Assembly (NCBI RefSeq): GCF_006442205.1
Contig: NZ_VFVR01000001.1
Coordinates: 744,001-808,000, forward strand
Direction of reading: 5' to 3'
Source: Mesorhizobium sp. B2-3-12
Lineage (GTDB): Bacteria > Pseudomonadota > Alphaproteobacteria > Rhizobiales > Rhizobiaceae
DNA length: 64,000 nt
The notes beneath the pieces are model-generated. The model was not told where the DNA came from. It did no database searches and saw only the letters and a program-made list of their open reading frames with translations. Within the stretch, counting starts at the first letter, position 1, and the number at the start of each line of letters is the position of its first letter. A program made the translations under genes and the position numbers. This document shows positions 36,590 through 45,723 of the stretch, one piece after another.

Positions 36590-37384
36590 TTAGGCGCAGA
36601 CGCGGTTGCGGCCCTGCCTCTTCGCCTCATAGAGCTGGCGGTCCGCCCGGCGGTAGAACTCCTCGGCCGTTTCCTTGCGGTCCCAGACGGCAAGCCCGAC
36701 GCTGGTGGTGATCTTGAGCCGGACATTGTTGCCGGAGAGGATCGACATGTTGGCGATCGCCTTGCGGATGCGCTCGGCGAATTTGGCCAAAAGGTCCGCC
36801 TCCATGTTGGGCGTGACCACGGCGAACTCCTCACCGCCCAGCCGTGCCACCACGTCATGATAGCGGGTCATGTCCTTGAGGCAGCTGGCGACGGCCTTGA
36901 GCACCTCGTCGCCAACATCGTGGCCATGCGTGTCGTTGACCTGCTTGAAATGATCGAGGTCGAGGATCATCAACCCGACCGGCTTCTCGATGCGCCGGAA
37001 TTCCTCGAGATATTCCTTGAGCGCGTCGTCGAAATAACGCCGGTTCTGCATGCCGGTCAGGCCGTCGGTCAGGGCGGCGTGCTCGAACGTCTCGGAGCGG
37101 GCACTGAGCGAAACCGTCATGGCGCGCAGCTTGCCTTCTTCCGTCGCCTGTCTGCGGATCAGCGGATAGATGAAGAAGATGCCGAAAAACAGCGCGGTGG
37201 CAAGCAGTACGCCGGTCGCGAACAGGAGCTTGTTGAGGTAGATGACCTTGTCCAGGCCCGAGGGTGTATGCAATTCCGTGGAGAAGGATTGTAGTTGTCC
37301 ATAGGCGTGCAGCGTCACCAGGCCCGCGGCCAGGATCACGAAGATAAAGACGAAAAAAGCGGATTCCGCCTTATGGAAACGCAT
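36590..37384 (-). CDS. Membrane-anchored diguanylate cyclase (GGDEF)
   Basis: The 264-residue protein has two membrane helices (residues about 8-28 and 52-76) around a short periplasmic loop, then a cytoplasmic GGDEF domain. The active site is GGEEF (183-187). RYHD lies exactly five residues upstream, an intact RxxD inhibitory site, so product feedback is expected. It should make cyclic di-GMP, which controls biofilm formation and motility. A GTG nine codons upstream is an alternative start. No EAL domain is present. Confidence 0.92.
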   Translation of the reverse strand: MRFHKAESAFFVFIFVILAAGLVTLHAYGQLQSFSTELHTPSGLDKVIYLNKLLFATGVLLATALFFGIFFIYPLIRRQATEEGKLRAMTVSLSARSETFEHAALTDGLTGMQNRRYFDDALKEYLEEFRRIEKPVGLMILDLDHFKQVNDTHGHDVGDEVLKAVASCLKDMTRYHDVVARLGGEEFAVVTPNMEADLLAKFAERIRKAIANMSILSGNNVRLKITTSVGLAVWDRKETAEEFYRRADRQLYEAKRQGRNRVCA

Positions 37385-37489
37385 CTGCTCCCCGATGGAA
37401 AAGTGCCCCACGACCTTATGGCACGGACGGACTTACGGAGCGTTAATTCCGACAACTTCGGCGGGAACCCTGACCGCCGGGTCAACTTT

Positions 37490-38455
37490 TTAAGTTGCAT
37501 TAGCAACAAGTGTTTGGATCGTCGTTTCGAAATCGTCACCGGGGCACAATCTCCGCCATTCCGGCCCCAACTGATGACGAAACCACGTCGCCTGCCGCTT
37601 GGCATATTGCCGTGTTGCGATCTTGGCGCGTTCGATCGCTTCGGGAAAGCTCGATTGCCCCGCCATGGCGGCCTGCAGCTCACGAACCCCGATCGCCTTC
37701 ATCGCCGGCAGGTCCGGATCGAGACGCAGGGCCGCAAGCTGCTCGACTTCCTCCAGCGCGCCCTTGTCCAGCATCTGGTCGAAGCGCCTTTCGATACGGC
37801 CGACCAGCGCCGGCCGATCCGGCTCGATGACCAGGAAATGCGCGCTCCGCCTGTCGATGAGCGGCTGGCCGCGCTCGGCCTGCCATTCCAGGATCGACCG
37901 GCCGGATGCGTCAAGCACTTCGAGCGCGCGTACGATGCGATGGCTGTCGGTCGGCTTCAGCTGCATGGCGACTTTCGAATCCTCGCGCAGCAGGATGCCG
38001 TGCAACTTGACCGCGCCGTGCTCCTTCAACTCATAGCGCCAGCGGTCACGAATCCGCTGCGGAATGTCGGGCATTTCCGAAATGCCCTCGGCCAGGGCGC
38101 GAAAGTAAAGGCCGGTGCCGCCGACGAAAATTGGTCGCCGCGCGAGCGTTCCCTCGTCGATGAGTTTCATGACGTCGCGCAGCCAGGCGCCGGTCGAGTA
38201 GGCGGTGCCTGGATGGACATGCCCGTAGAGAAAATGCGGCGCTCGTGCGAGGTCGGCCGCCTCGGGCCTGGCGGTCAGAACGTCGAGAACCGAATAACCC
38301 TGCATGGAATCGGTGTTGACGATGACGCCGCCTGTGCGTTCGGCCAGGTCGAGCGCCAGCGCCGACTTGCCGCTGGCGGTCGGCCCGGCTATCAGGATCG
38401 CGTTCTTCACGCGGCCTTCGTCCGCATCCGCGCCGGAATTCTCGATGCCGCTCAT
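37490..38455 (-). CDS. miaA: tRNA dimethylallyltransferase
   Basis: MiaA adds a dimethylallyl group to A37 of tRNAs reading UNN codons. The 321-residue protein carries the P-loop GPTASGKS (24-31), VNTDSMQGY, GGTGLYFRALAEG, and KIATRQYAKRQATWFRHQ near the C-terminus. The ATG at 38455 gives the family length. The start overlaps the divergent serB start by 11 bases, so the two 5' ends share DNA. A longer upstream open frame is an antisense shadow of serB. Confidence 0.95.
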   Translation of the reverse strand: MSGIENSGADADEGRVKNAILIAGPTASGKSALALDLAERTGGVIVNTDSMQGYSVLDVLTARPEAADLARAPHFLYGHVHPGTAYSTGAWLRDVMKLIDEGTLARRPIFVGGTGLYFRALAEGISEMPDIPQRIRDRWRYELKEHGAVKLHGILLREDSKVAMQLKPTDSHRIVRALEVLDASGRSILEWQAERGQPLIDRRSAHFLVIEPDRPALVGRIERRFDQMLDKGALEEVEQLAALRLDPDLPAMKAIGVRELQAAMAGQSSFPEAIERAKIATRQYAKRQATWFRHQLGPEWRRLCPGDDFETTIQTLVANAT

Positions 38456-39332
38456 CGCCACGCTTGTGTCCCGTCCCATTGACCGCGCTTTGTCGCCGTC
38501 GCTTGCGAATATGGCCTCAGGATCGGTGGGCGCAAGCGCTGTCGTCTGGCTTGCCGAAGGCATTGCCTGCGATCTGGCCCTGCCGCAAGGGGCCGATGCC
38601 GCCGACATGACCGCCGCGTTGCGCGCCGCACTGGCCTCGGAGCCGGTCGACGTCATCGTCCAGCAGGCTGAAACGAGGCGGAAGAAAATCCTCATCGCCG
38701 ACATGGATTCGACCATGATCGACCAGGAGTGCATCGACGAACTGGCCGATGAGATCGGCGTCAAGGACCGCGTCGCTTCGATCACAGCGCGGTCGATGAA
38801 TGGCGAGATCGCCTTCGAGCCGGCGCTGCGCGAGCGCGTGGCATTGCTGAAAGGGCTCGACGCGGCCGTGGTCGACCGTATCGTCGCCAACAGGTTGACA
38901 TTGGCCTCGGGCGGCCGCGCGCTCGTCCAGACCATGCGCGCCGACGGCGCCTGGACGGCGCTCGTCTCGGGCGGCTTCGAGGTGTTCACCACGCGCATCG
39001 CCGCCATGCTCGGCTTTCAGGAGAACCGCGCCAACCGCCTGCTCGAACAGGACGGACGCTTCACGGGACTGGTCGGCGAGCCGATCCTCGGCCGCGCCGC
39101 CAAGGCCGATGCATTGCTCGAAATCTCGGCGCGTCTTGGCCTGACGCCGGCCGATGCCATCGCCGTCGGCGACGGCGCCAACGATCTCGACATGATCCGC
39201 CTCGCCGGCACCGGTGTCGCGCTGCACGCCAAACCGACGGTGGCGGCACAGGCCAGGGTTCGCATCGACCATGGCGACCTGACCGCATTGCTCTATCTGC
39301 AGGGCTACCGCCAGGAAGACTTCGTGCAATGA
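38445..39332 (+). CDS. serB: Phosphoserine phosphatase
   Basis: SerB catalyses the last step of serine synthesis. The 295-residue protein has an N-terminal ACT-like region (residues 1-75) and a HAD phosphatase domain. The nucleophile motif is DMDSTMID (Asp86), motif II is LVSGGFEVF, and motif IV is GDGANDLDMI. The ATG at 38445 opens MPLIATLVSRPIDRALSPSL, the usual N-terminus of rhizobial SerB. The next gene overlaps it by four bases. Confidence 0.95.
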   Translation: MPLIATLVSRPIDRALSPSLANMASGSVGASAVVWLAEGIACDLALPQGADAADMTAALRAALASEPVDVIVQQAETRRKKILIADMDSTMIDQECIDELADEIGVKDRVASITARSMNGEIAFEPALRERVALLKGLDAAVVDRIVANRLTLASGGRALVQTMRADGAWTALVSGGFEVFTTRIAAMLGFQENRANRLLEQDGRFTGLVGEPILGRAAKADALLEISARLGLTPADAIAVGDGANDLDMIRLAGTGVALHAKPTVAAQARVRIDHGDLTALLYLQGYRQEDFVQ

Positions 39333-39901
39333 AACCACTCCGTACCGAACGCCTTATCCTGCGCAATTGGGAGGATCGCGACCGCGGATTGTTCCACCGC
39401 ATCAATTCCGACGAACGCGTGATGGAGTTCTTCCCGTTTCGCCGCGATCGGGCGACGGCGGATGCCAAGATGGACGAATTGCGCGCCGCCATCGATCGCG
39501 ACGGCATCGGCTTCACCGCGGTCGAGGTCGCCGCCACTGGCGAATGCATCGGCTTTGTCGGCATAACCGGAACCGACCACCTCGACTTCCTGCCGGCCAG
39601 CATGATCGAGATCGGCTGGCGGCTGGCGCCTGAATTCTGGGGCAAGGGTTACGTCACCGAGGCCGCCGAGGCATGGCTCACTCACGGCTTCGAAACGCTG
39701 GGGCTCGACGAGATCGTCTCCTTCGCGGTCGCCAACAACGACCACTCGACAGCGGTCATGCGGCGCCTGGGCATGAGCGCCGATCCATCCGCCGATTTCG
39801 ATCATCCCGGCATTCCCGACAGCCATCCCGCGCTCAAGCGGCATGTATTCTACCGGCTGTCTCGCCAAGACTGGCAGGCAAGAAAGAGGGCGGCCCGTTA
39901 G
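39329..39901 (+). CDS. RimJ/RimL-type GNAT acetyltransferase
   Basis: The 190-residue protein begins with the family hallmark KPLRTERLILRNWEDRD. It has IEIGWRLAPEFWGKGYVTEAAEAWLTHGF (acetyl-CoA binding) and VAVANNDHSTAVMRRLGM-like motif B. It acetylates an unknown amine or a protein N-terminus. It overlaps serB by ATGA and so is translationally coupled to it. The stop codon sits inside the long terminator hairpin. Confidence 0.9.
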   Translation: MKPLRTERLILRNWEDRDRGLFHRINSDERVMEFFPFRRDRATADAKMDELRAAIDRDGIGFTAVEVAATGECIGFVGITGTDHLDFLPASMIEIGWRLAPEFWGKGYVTEAAEAWLTHGFETLGLDEIVSFAVANNDHSTAVMRRLGMSADPSADFDHPGIPDSHPALKRHVFYRLSRQDWQARKRAAR

Positions 39902-39916
39902 CCGCCCTCTTTCTTG
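39879..39916. terminator. Bidirectional terminator, 16-bp stem
   Basis: CAAGAAAGAGGGCGGC and its exact complement surround the loop CCGTTA. Each orientation ends in a T-rich arm (CTTTCTTG), so it can end both the serB-GNAT transcript and the convergent degP transcript. It includes the last seven codons of the GNAT gene. Confidence 0.85.
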
Positions 39917-39945
39917 AAATCAAAGCGTTGCAGGGTTTACCGGAT

Positions 39946-41463
39946 TCAATCCATCCGGATCGTCACGAACCTCAACTCACCGGTCTTCGACGCCAGCATC
40001 AGCAGCGCGTTCTTGCGCCCCTGCTCCTTCAGCGCGCCGATCCGGTCCATGACGTCCTTGGGCGTCGCGACCGATTCCTGCGCGATCTCGGTGATCACCT
40101 CCCCCGGCTGGATACCGCGTTCGGCAGCGGCCGAATCCTTGGCCACGTCGGTGATGACGACGCCGGAGACATCGGCGGCGATGCTGAACTTCTTGCGCGT
40201 CTCGTCATTGAGCTCGCCGACCGTCATGCCGAGCACCGCGGCGGTCGAAACGGCCGGAGCCTTGTCGCCGCCCTTGTCCTGGTCGGTGTTGCCATTCTCG
40301 CCGCTGGCGAGCTTTTCGCCATCCTCGAGCCGGCCGAGCGTCACCTTCGCCGTCTGCTCGACGCCCTTGCGCACGATCAGCACGTCGACGGCCTTGCCGA
40401 CCGGGCTTTCGGCGACGACGCGCGGCAGGTCGCGCATTTCATGGATATCCTTGCCGTCGAACTTGATGATGACGTCGCCGGCCTGGATGGTGCCGTTGTC
40501 GACAGGGCCGCCCTTGATGACGCCGGCCACCAGCGCGCCCTTGGCGGTCGCCATGCCGAGGCTTTCGGCAATGTCGTCCGTCACCGGCTGGATACGCACG
40601 CCGAGCCAGCCGCGCCGCGTCTCGCCATACTGGCGCAACTGGTCGACAACGCCCGAGGCGAGCTGCGAGGGAATGGAAAAGCCGATGCCGATCGAGCCGC
40701 CGGACGGCGAAATGATCGCCGTGTTCATGCCGATGACCTCGCCGGCGCTGTTGAACAGCGGTCCGCCCGAATTGCCGCGATTGATCGCCGCGTCGGTCTG
40801 GATGAAGTCGTCATAGGGTCCCGAATTGATATCGCGGTTGCGCGCCGAGACGATGCCGACCGTGACCGTGCCGCCGAGGCCGAACGGATTACCGACCGCC
40901 ATCACCCAGTCGCCGACGCGCATCTTGGTGGAATCACCGAATTTCACCGCCGTCAGCTTGTGGCCTTTCGGGTCGACCTTCAGCACCGCGACGTCGGTCT
41001 TGGTGTCGGTGCCGACCAGCGTCGCCTTCAAGGTCACGCCATCGGAGAAATTGACCTCGATGTCATCGGCGTCGGCGATCACGTGGTTGTTGGTGACGAC
41101 GATGCCTTGCTCGGCGTCGATGACGAAGCCGGAGCCCAGCGACTGCACCTTCTGCGAGCCGCCATCCTTCTCGCCGCCCCGATTCTTGAAGAAATCGTCG
41201 AAGAAATCCTGGAAGGGCGAGCCTTCGGGAAGCTGCGGCATCGGCACCGCGCCCGGCCCTTCCGTGCCCTTCACCGTCTGCGAGGTCGAGATGTTGACCA
41301 CGGCACCGAGCACGCGTTCCGCCAGGTCGGCGACCGAGGCAGGTCCATCCGCGGCGAATGCCGGTGCCACGAAGGACGGAACGGCCGCGGTGCCCAGGAC
41401 AAGCGCCGCGGCGCCGGCGACCAGCGTCCGTCGAGCGGCGCGCAAAAAGGTGTTGGATGTCAT
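39946..41463 (-). CDS. degP: Do/DegP-family periplasmic serine protease
   Basis: The 505-residue periplasmic protease-chaperone starts at MTSNTFLRAARRTLVAG behind GGGAGG, with a signal peptide ending near AFA-AD (residue 38). The catalytic triad is His127 (VVTNNHVIAD), Asp157 (KTDVAVLKVD) and Ser232 (RGNSGGPLFN). Two PDZ domains follow (about 265-360 and 400-500), the second after a Gly/Asp-rich linker. It degrades misfolded envelope proteins. It is downstream of hflK, hflC and the DUF2065 gene, which is typical for alphaproteobacteria. Confidence 0.95.
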   Translation of the reverse strand: MTSNTFLRAARRTLVAGAAALVLGTAAVPSFVAPAFAADGPASVADLAERVLGAVVNISTSQTVKGTEGPGAVPMPQLPEGSPFQDFFDDFFKNRGGEKDGGSQKVQSLGSGFVIDAEQGIVVTNNHVIADADDIEVNFSDGVTLKATLVGTDTKTDVAVLKVDPKGHKLTAVKFGDSTKMRVGDWVMAVGNPFGLGGTVTVGIVSARNRDINSGPYDDFIQTDAAINRGNSGGPLFNSAGEVIGMNTAIISPSGGSIGIGFSIPSQLASGVVDQLRQYGETRRGWLGVRIQPVTDDIAESLGMATAKGALVAGVIKGGPVDNGTIQAGDVIIKFDGKDIHEMRDLPRVVAESPVGKAVDVLIVRKGVEQTAKVTLGRLEDGEKLASGENGNTDQDKGGDKAPAVSTAAVLGMTVGELNDETRKKFSIAADVSGVVITDVAKDSAAAERGIQPGEVITEIAQESVATPKDVMDRIGALKEQGRKNALLMLASKTGELRFVTIRMD

Positions 41464-41597
41464 CGAGAAGCCTCCCGGCATTTCTGAAAGAGAAAAGCGC
41501 TTCGACGAAAACGCCGTGTCGCGCCATGATGGCAAGAAATACGGCACGTTTGCGGCTTTGACTATCGGCAGAGTGTAAATCAAGCGTTATTCCGATT

Positions 41598-41786
41598 CTA
41601 CCCGCCCCGCACCAGCCAGACGACACCGACGCCGATGGCGATCGCCACCAGCCCGCCGATCCGCAACGCATTCTCCGGCGTCGACAGCACCTCGCCGGCG
41701 AGCTTCCTCGCAAAGCCGGGAAAGCCGCCATAGACCAGGCCCTCTATGACGAGGACCAGGCCTATCGCCGCGAAGAAGTCCTGCAC
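41598..41786 (-). CDS. DUF2065 small membrane protein
   Basis: The 62-residue protein has two hydrophobic helices separated by GFPGFARKLAGEVLSTPENALRIGG, diagnostic of DUF2065. It starts at a GTG six bases after the hflC stop. The family is regularly found beside hflKC in proteobacteria. The role is unknown; a link to FtsH-HflKC quality control is suggested only by position. Confidence 0.88.
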   Translation of the reverse strand: MQDFFAAIGLVLVIEGLVYGGFPGFARKLAGEVLSTPENALRIGGLVAIAIGVGVVWLVRGG

Positions 41787-41792
41787 CGGCCG

Positions 41793-42734
41793 TTACTGGC
41801 CGGTGCTTGGTTGTGCCGCCGGCGCGGCGGGTGCCGGCGCTTTCGCCGGGCCATCCTTGCCGTCGGGGTCGCGGAAGTAGCGGAAGAACTCCGAACTTGG
41901 CGACAGCACCATCGTCGTCCCGGTATTGTCCAGCGCGGTGCCATAGGCATTCATCGACCGGTAGAAGTCGAAGAAGGCGGGATCGCGCTTGTAGGCGTCG
42001 GCGAAGGTGGCGCTTCGCTGGGCTTCGCCCTCACCGCGCAGGATCTCGGACTCCTTCTGCGCCTCGGCGATGATCTCGACGACTTCGCGGTCGGCGCGGG
42101 CGCGGATGCGCTGCGCCGCCTCGTTGCCGCGCGCCCTCAGCCTTTCGGCCTCGGCCAGACGTTCGGCCTTCATGCGGTCGAAGGTCTGCTGCGAGACCTC
42201 GGCCGTGAGATCGGTGCGGCGGATGCGGACATCCTCGATCTGCAGGCCGAGCGAGGTTGCGTCGGGCCGCAGTTGATCGCGCACTTCGCGCATCATCACC
42301 GCGCGCTCCTCGGAGAGCGCGGCCTCGAAGTCGCGCAGACCGTAGACGCGGCGGAGCGCTGCGTCGAGACGGGTCCTGAGCCGCGCCTCGGCCAGTTCGA
42401 TCTGGCCGGACACCGCGGCGCGGAACACGCGCGGATCCGAGATCCGGTAGGCGATGAAGGCATCGACCTCGTAGAACTTGCCGCCCGAGACCTGGACACG
42501 GATGTTGTCGAGGTCGAAGCGCAGCACGCGGTTCTCGATCAGTTGCACCGTATCGGCGTCGAAGAACGAGAAAGGCGCCTTGAAGTAGATGCCGGGCTCG
42601 GTCTTGACGTCGACGATCTCGCCGAAGCGCAGCACCAGCGCCTGCTGGCGCGCATTGACCACGAAGACCGACGAATAGATGAGGAACAGGATGACCGCCA
42701 CGATGACGACGAATACGGGAAGACGGTTACCCAT
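41793..42734 (-). CDS. hflC: HflC, SPFH/band-7 regulator of FtsH
   Basis: The 313-residue protein has one N-terminal membrane helix (LPVFVVIVAVILFLIYSSVFVV) and a periplasmic SPFH domain with the HflC segment QQALVLRFGEIVDVKTEPGIYFKAPF. A coiled coil rich in Ala, Glu and Arg (AERLRARGNEAAQRIRARADREVVEIIAEAQKE) follows. HflC pairs with HflK to form a large cage around the FtsH protease. The ATG at 42734 overlaps the hflK stop by one base (TGATG). Confidence 0.95.
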   Translation of the reverse strand: MGNRLPVFVVIVAVILFLIYSSVFVVNARQQALVLRFGEIVDVKTEPGIYFKAPFSFFDADTVQLIENRVLRFDLDNIRVQVSGGKFYEVDAFIAYRISDPRVFRAAVSGQIELAEARLRTRLDAALRRVYGLRDFEAALSEERAVMMREVRDQLRPDATSLGLQIEDVRIRRTDLTAEVSQQTFDRMKAERLAEAERLRARGNEAAQRIRARADREVVEIIAEAQKESEILRGEGEAQRSATFADAYKRDPAFFDFYRSMNAYGTALDNTGTTMVLSPSSEFFRYFRDPDGKDGPAKAPAPAAPAAQPSTGQ

Positions 42735-43849
42735 CACTGGCTACCTCCCGTGGTCGCGCCAAGTGCCGCCGGAGCCGGCGGTTTCTGCTGCAATGCCGGC
42801 AGCGGCAGATAGGGAACGACCCCTTGCCCGTTGCCCTGCTCGACGATGACCTTGCCGGAGTCCTTCAGAACCTTCTCCATGGTTTCCAGATAAAGCCGCT
42901 TGCGCGTCACGTCGGGCGCCTTGGCGTATTCGTCATAGACCGAGATGAAGCGCTGCGCCTCGCCCTCGGCTTCCTGCACGACCCTGTTCTTGTAGGCGGC
43001 CGCGTCTTCGCGGACCTGTGCGGCCTCGCCGCGCGCCTGGCCGAGCTTCTGGTTGGAATACTGGTTGGCCTGCTCGACGAACTTGTCCTCGTCCTGCTCG
43101 GCGCGCTGCACCTCGTCGAACGCATCGGCCACTTCGCGTGGCGGCGCGGCGTCCTCGATCGAGATCGCGTTGACCTGCAGGCCGGCCTTGTAGCCGTCGA
43201 GCGTATTCTGGATGATCTCGCGCACCGAGGCCGCGATGCCCTGGCGGTCGTCGCGGAAAATGTCCTGCGCCGGCCGGCGGCCGACGGCTTCGCGCATGGC
43301 GCTCTCGGCGACCTGCCGCAGCATGCCGTCCGGATCGGAGACGTCGAACAGGTAGGCGCGCGGGTCGGAGACCTGGTAGGCCACCGAAAACTGCACATTG
43401 ACGATGTTCTGGTCGCCCGACAGCATCAGGCCGTTGCCGCTGGTGTTGCCGCCGCCGATGTCGACGAGCTGCTCGGAGATCTTGGCGGTCTCGACGGTCT
43501 CGAGCGGCCACCAGTGGAAATGCAGGCCTGGTTGGGAAAGTTCGGCCTTCGGTTTGCCGAAGCGCAGTTCGACCGCGACCTCGTCGGGCTGCACGGTATA
43601 GACCGCCTGGAACGCCCACAACACGACCAGCGCCGCCGCGATCAGGCCGAAGACGGCCGGACTGGCGCCACCGCCGCCGGGCAACGCGCGCCTCAGCCGA
43701 TCCTGGCCGCGGCGGATGATGTCTTCGAGGTCGGGAGGGGACCCCTGCGGGCCGCTCGGTCCCTTTGGTCCCTGCCCCCAGGGTCCCTGATTGTTACCGC
43801 CGCCGCCCCATGGGCCGCCGCCTCCGCCACCTTTGTCGTTCCAGGGCAT
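42734..43849 (-). CDS. hflK: HflK, SPFH/band-7 regulator of FtsH
   Basis: The 371-residue partner of HflC starts MPWNDKGGGGGGPWGGGGNN, a Gly/Trp-rich cytoplasmic tail typical of HflK. A membrane helix lies near residues 66-87, then the SPFH domain with QPDEVAVELRFGKPKAELSQPGLHFHWWP and a coiled coil (RGEAAQVREDAAAYKNRVVQEAEGEAQRF). The start was set by the PWNDKGGGG motif; the longer open frame upstream is not conserved-looking. Confidence 0.95.
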   Translation of the reverse strand: MPWNDKGGGGGGPWGGGGNNQGPWGQGPKGPSGPQGSPPDLEDIIRRGQDRLRRALPGGGGASPAVFGLIAAALVVLWAFQAVYTVQPDEVAVELRFGKPKAELSQPGLHFHWWPLETVETAKISEQLVDIGGGNTSGNGLMLSGDQNIVNVQFSVAYQVSDPRAYLFDVSDPDGMLRQVAESAMREAVGRRPAQDIFRDDRQGIAASVREIIQNTLDGYKAGLQVNAISIEDAAPPREVADAFDEVQRAEQDEDKFVEQANQYSNQKLGQARGEAAQVREDAAAYKNRVVQEAEGEAQRFISVYDEYAKAPDVTRKRLYLETMEKVLKDSGKVIVEQGNGQGVVPYLPLPALQQKPPAPAALGATTGGSQ

Positions 43850-44016
43850 GAATGTCCTTTCGCTTGGAATTCCCTCAAGCGCCGGAGTTACGGCGCAAAT
43901 CCAGTGTCGTTCTTCTATAGGGACGCCACGGCGCGCTTTCAACGCGATGCGCCGAAGACTTCATCCGTTTTGGGCCGGTAGCGACCCTTTGTCGTCCTTC
44001 AATGCCCTTTTTGTCT

Positions 44017-44535
44017 TCAAACCGTCTCGCGACGACGCTCGTAAACCGTGTAGCGCGTCGCATGGCTGTCCTTTTCGCCTGACGGAATCTCCTGCGAACT
44101 GACCACGCGCCATTTATCAGGGTCGATCGGCGGGAAATGCGCATCGCCGTCGACGGCGGCAAGGACATGGGTGACGTGCAGACGATCGGCGAGCGGCAGC
44201 GCCTGCGCATAGATCTCGCCGCCGCCGATGACGCAGACCTCGTCGATGCCGCTCATGCAGCGTCCCCGCACCGTTGCCAGCTGGATCGCCGCTTCCAGCG
44301 TGTGCGCCACCTCGACGCCCTCGGCGCGCCAGGCCTTGTCGCGGGTGACGACAATGTTCAACCGGCCCGGCAGCGGCCGGCCAATGCCTTCATAGGTCTT
44401 GCGGCCCATGATGATGGGCTTGCCCATCGTGTCGGCCTTGAAGCGCTTGAGATCGGTGGAGAGCCGCCACGGCAACCCGCCATCGCGCCCGATCACGCCG
44501 TTCTCGGCGATGGCGACATAGATCGCGACATCCAT
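44017..44535 (-). CDS. folA: Dihydrofolate reductase
   Basis: FolA reduces dihydrofolate with NADPH. The 172-residue protein has the full signature: VAIAENGVIGRDGGLPWRLSTDLKRFKADTMGKPIIMGRKTYE, then GRLNIVVTR and VCVIGGGEIYAQALPLADRL. Its start overlaps the DUF4424 stop by one base. In many rhizobia thyA lies directly beside folA. Here thyA is 5.5 kb away, with cobF and the mod genes between, so the folate pair has been separated. Confidence 0.95.
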   Translation of the reverse strand: MDVAIYVAIAENGVIGRDGGLPWRLSTDLKRFKADTMGKPIIMGRKTYEGIGRPLPGRLNIVVTRDKAWRAEGVEVAHTLEAAIQLATVRGRCMSGIDEVCVIGGGEIYAQALPLADRLHVTHVLAAVDGDAHFPPIDPDKWRVVSSQEIPSGEKDSHATRYTVYERRRETV

Positions 44536-45551
44536 CAGTTGGCATCCCCTGTGTTGCTGTCCGAAGGATTGAGGATCAGGATGTCGATGTCGTGGTCCGG
44601 ATAAAAGTCGTCCGCCGTCATCTCGAAACGAGTCGGCTCGACCTTCTTGACATTGTCGCCGCAGAACGAGACCAGCGCCTTCGGATTGCCCTTGTCGACG
44701 GTCAACTTGAATTTGCCGATGCTGCCCGTCGCCCAGTTGCCGCCGGTGGTCAGGATATAGGCGATGCGGCTTTCGTAGAATTTGGGATATCCGTCCGGAT
44801 TGTCCGTCGCCGCCTTGCGCACCGCGTTCTCGAAGGTGCCGTCCATGCAATAGCGGGTCTTGTAGGCGGCGTATGAGCCCTGGAACTGGCCGTCATTGAA
44901 AAAACTGACCGATGAGGTGCCGCCGACGCTGGGCTTGTAGCGGTGCGAGACGTGAACGTCCTTGTTGGCCGGAAAGGTCGAGCGCCACCAATAGGTCGAG
45001 CGCAACTGCCAAAACGGCGCATAAGCCTGTTTCTGGCCGCCACTATCGGCTCCCGGATCCTCGATGATGATGCCGCGGCCGACCCAGTCGTCGGCCACCG
45101 CTTGCGGCAGCTTCGCCAACGCCGCCTTGGCCGCGTCGCTGAACGGGTTGAGCGGCACACTCTGCGCCTTGAGGTCGGCGCTGATGTCGATGCCGAGCGC
45201 GAACACCTTCTGCTCGAGCTGCGGCTTTGCCGGCGCGCCGTCGATGGTCACCTCGAAACCCAGGAAATTATCGCTTTGGTCTTCAGGGATCGCCAGCATC
45301 CCTTCGGGATCGCCCGAAATGTCGGGCATCGGAAAGGCGACGATCGCCTCGACATCCTTGTCGGTGTTGTTGTGGAAGACGTAGTCGACCGTCACTTTTT
45401 CAGGCGAGATGAAGAGGTCCTCGCTTTGCATCGCCACGGCATCGCTACGCGACAGGATCAGGCCGCCGGTGCCGAGCTCTGCGATCGAGTCGTTGGCCAG
45501 GGCAGGCGCGGCCGAAAGCGCCAACGCCAAAATCAAACCATGTCGCAACAT
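44535..45551 (-). CDS. DUF4424 secreted protein
   Basis: The 338-residue protein has a signal peptide MLRHGLILALALSAAPALA before NDSIAELGTGGLILSRSDAVAMQSEDLFIS, the conserved DUF4424 opening. DYVFHNNTDKDVEAIVAFPMP and YWWRSTFPANKDVHVSHRYKPSVGG follow. No catalytic motif is visible. It is probably periplasmic. It is translationally coupled to folA (TGATG), a pairing with no obvious functional reason. Confidence 0.82.
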   Translation of the reverse strand: MLRHGLILALALSAAPALANDSIAELGTGGLILSRSDAVAMQSEDLFISPEKVTVDYVFHNNTDKDVEAIVAFPMPDISGDPEGMLAIPEDQSDNFLGFEVTIDGAPAKPQLEQKVFALGIDISADLKAQSVPLNPFSDAAKAALAKLPQAVADDWVGRGIIIEDPGADSGGQKQAYAPFWQLRSTYWWRSTFPANKDVHVSHRYKPSVGGTSSVSFFNDGQFQGSYAAYKTRYCMDGTFENAVRKAATDNPDGYPKFYESRIAYILTTGGNWATGSIGKFKLTVDKGNPKALVSFCGDNVKKVEPTRFEMTADDFYPDHDIDILILNPSDSNTGDAN

Positions 45552-45633
45552 CGGAGCCCCCCTCGGCTGGAATGCCTGGATGACCCTAGCTGTTTCAATG
45601 TGGCGTTTCAAAGCCCTTCCACGACAGTCCTCA

Positions 45634-45690
45634 GGTCTGACACGCACGCGGTCTGGACACGCACGCGGTCTGACACGCACGCGGTCTGGA
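45634..45690. repeat. Short tandem repeat upstream of cobF
   Basis: Three copies of GGTCTG(G)ACACGCACGC, with periods of 16, 17 and 16 nt, are followed by a partial fourth (GGTCTGGA). They lie 35-90 bp before the cobF start, in the divergent gap with the DUF4424 gene. Confidence 0.85.
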
Positions 45691-45723
45691 CTAACAGGTT
45701 GCGATCGGGCAGGAGTGCGCCGC

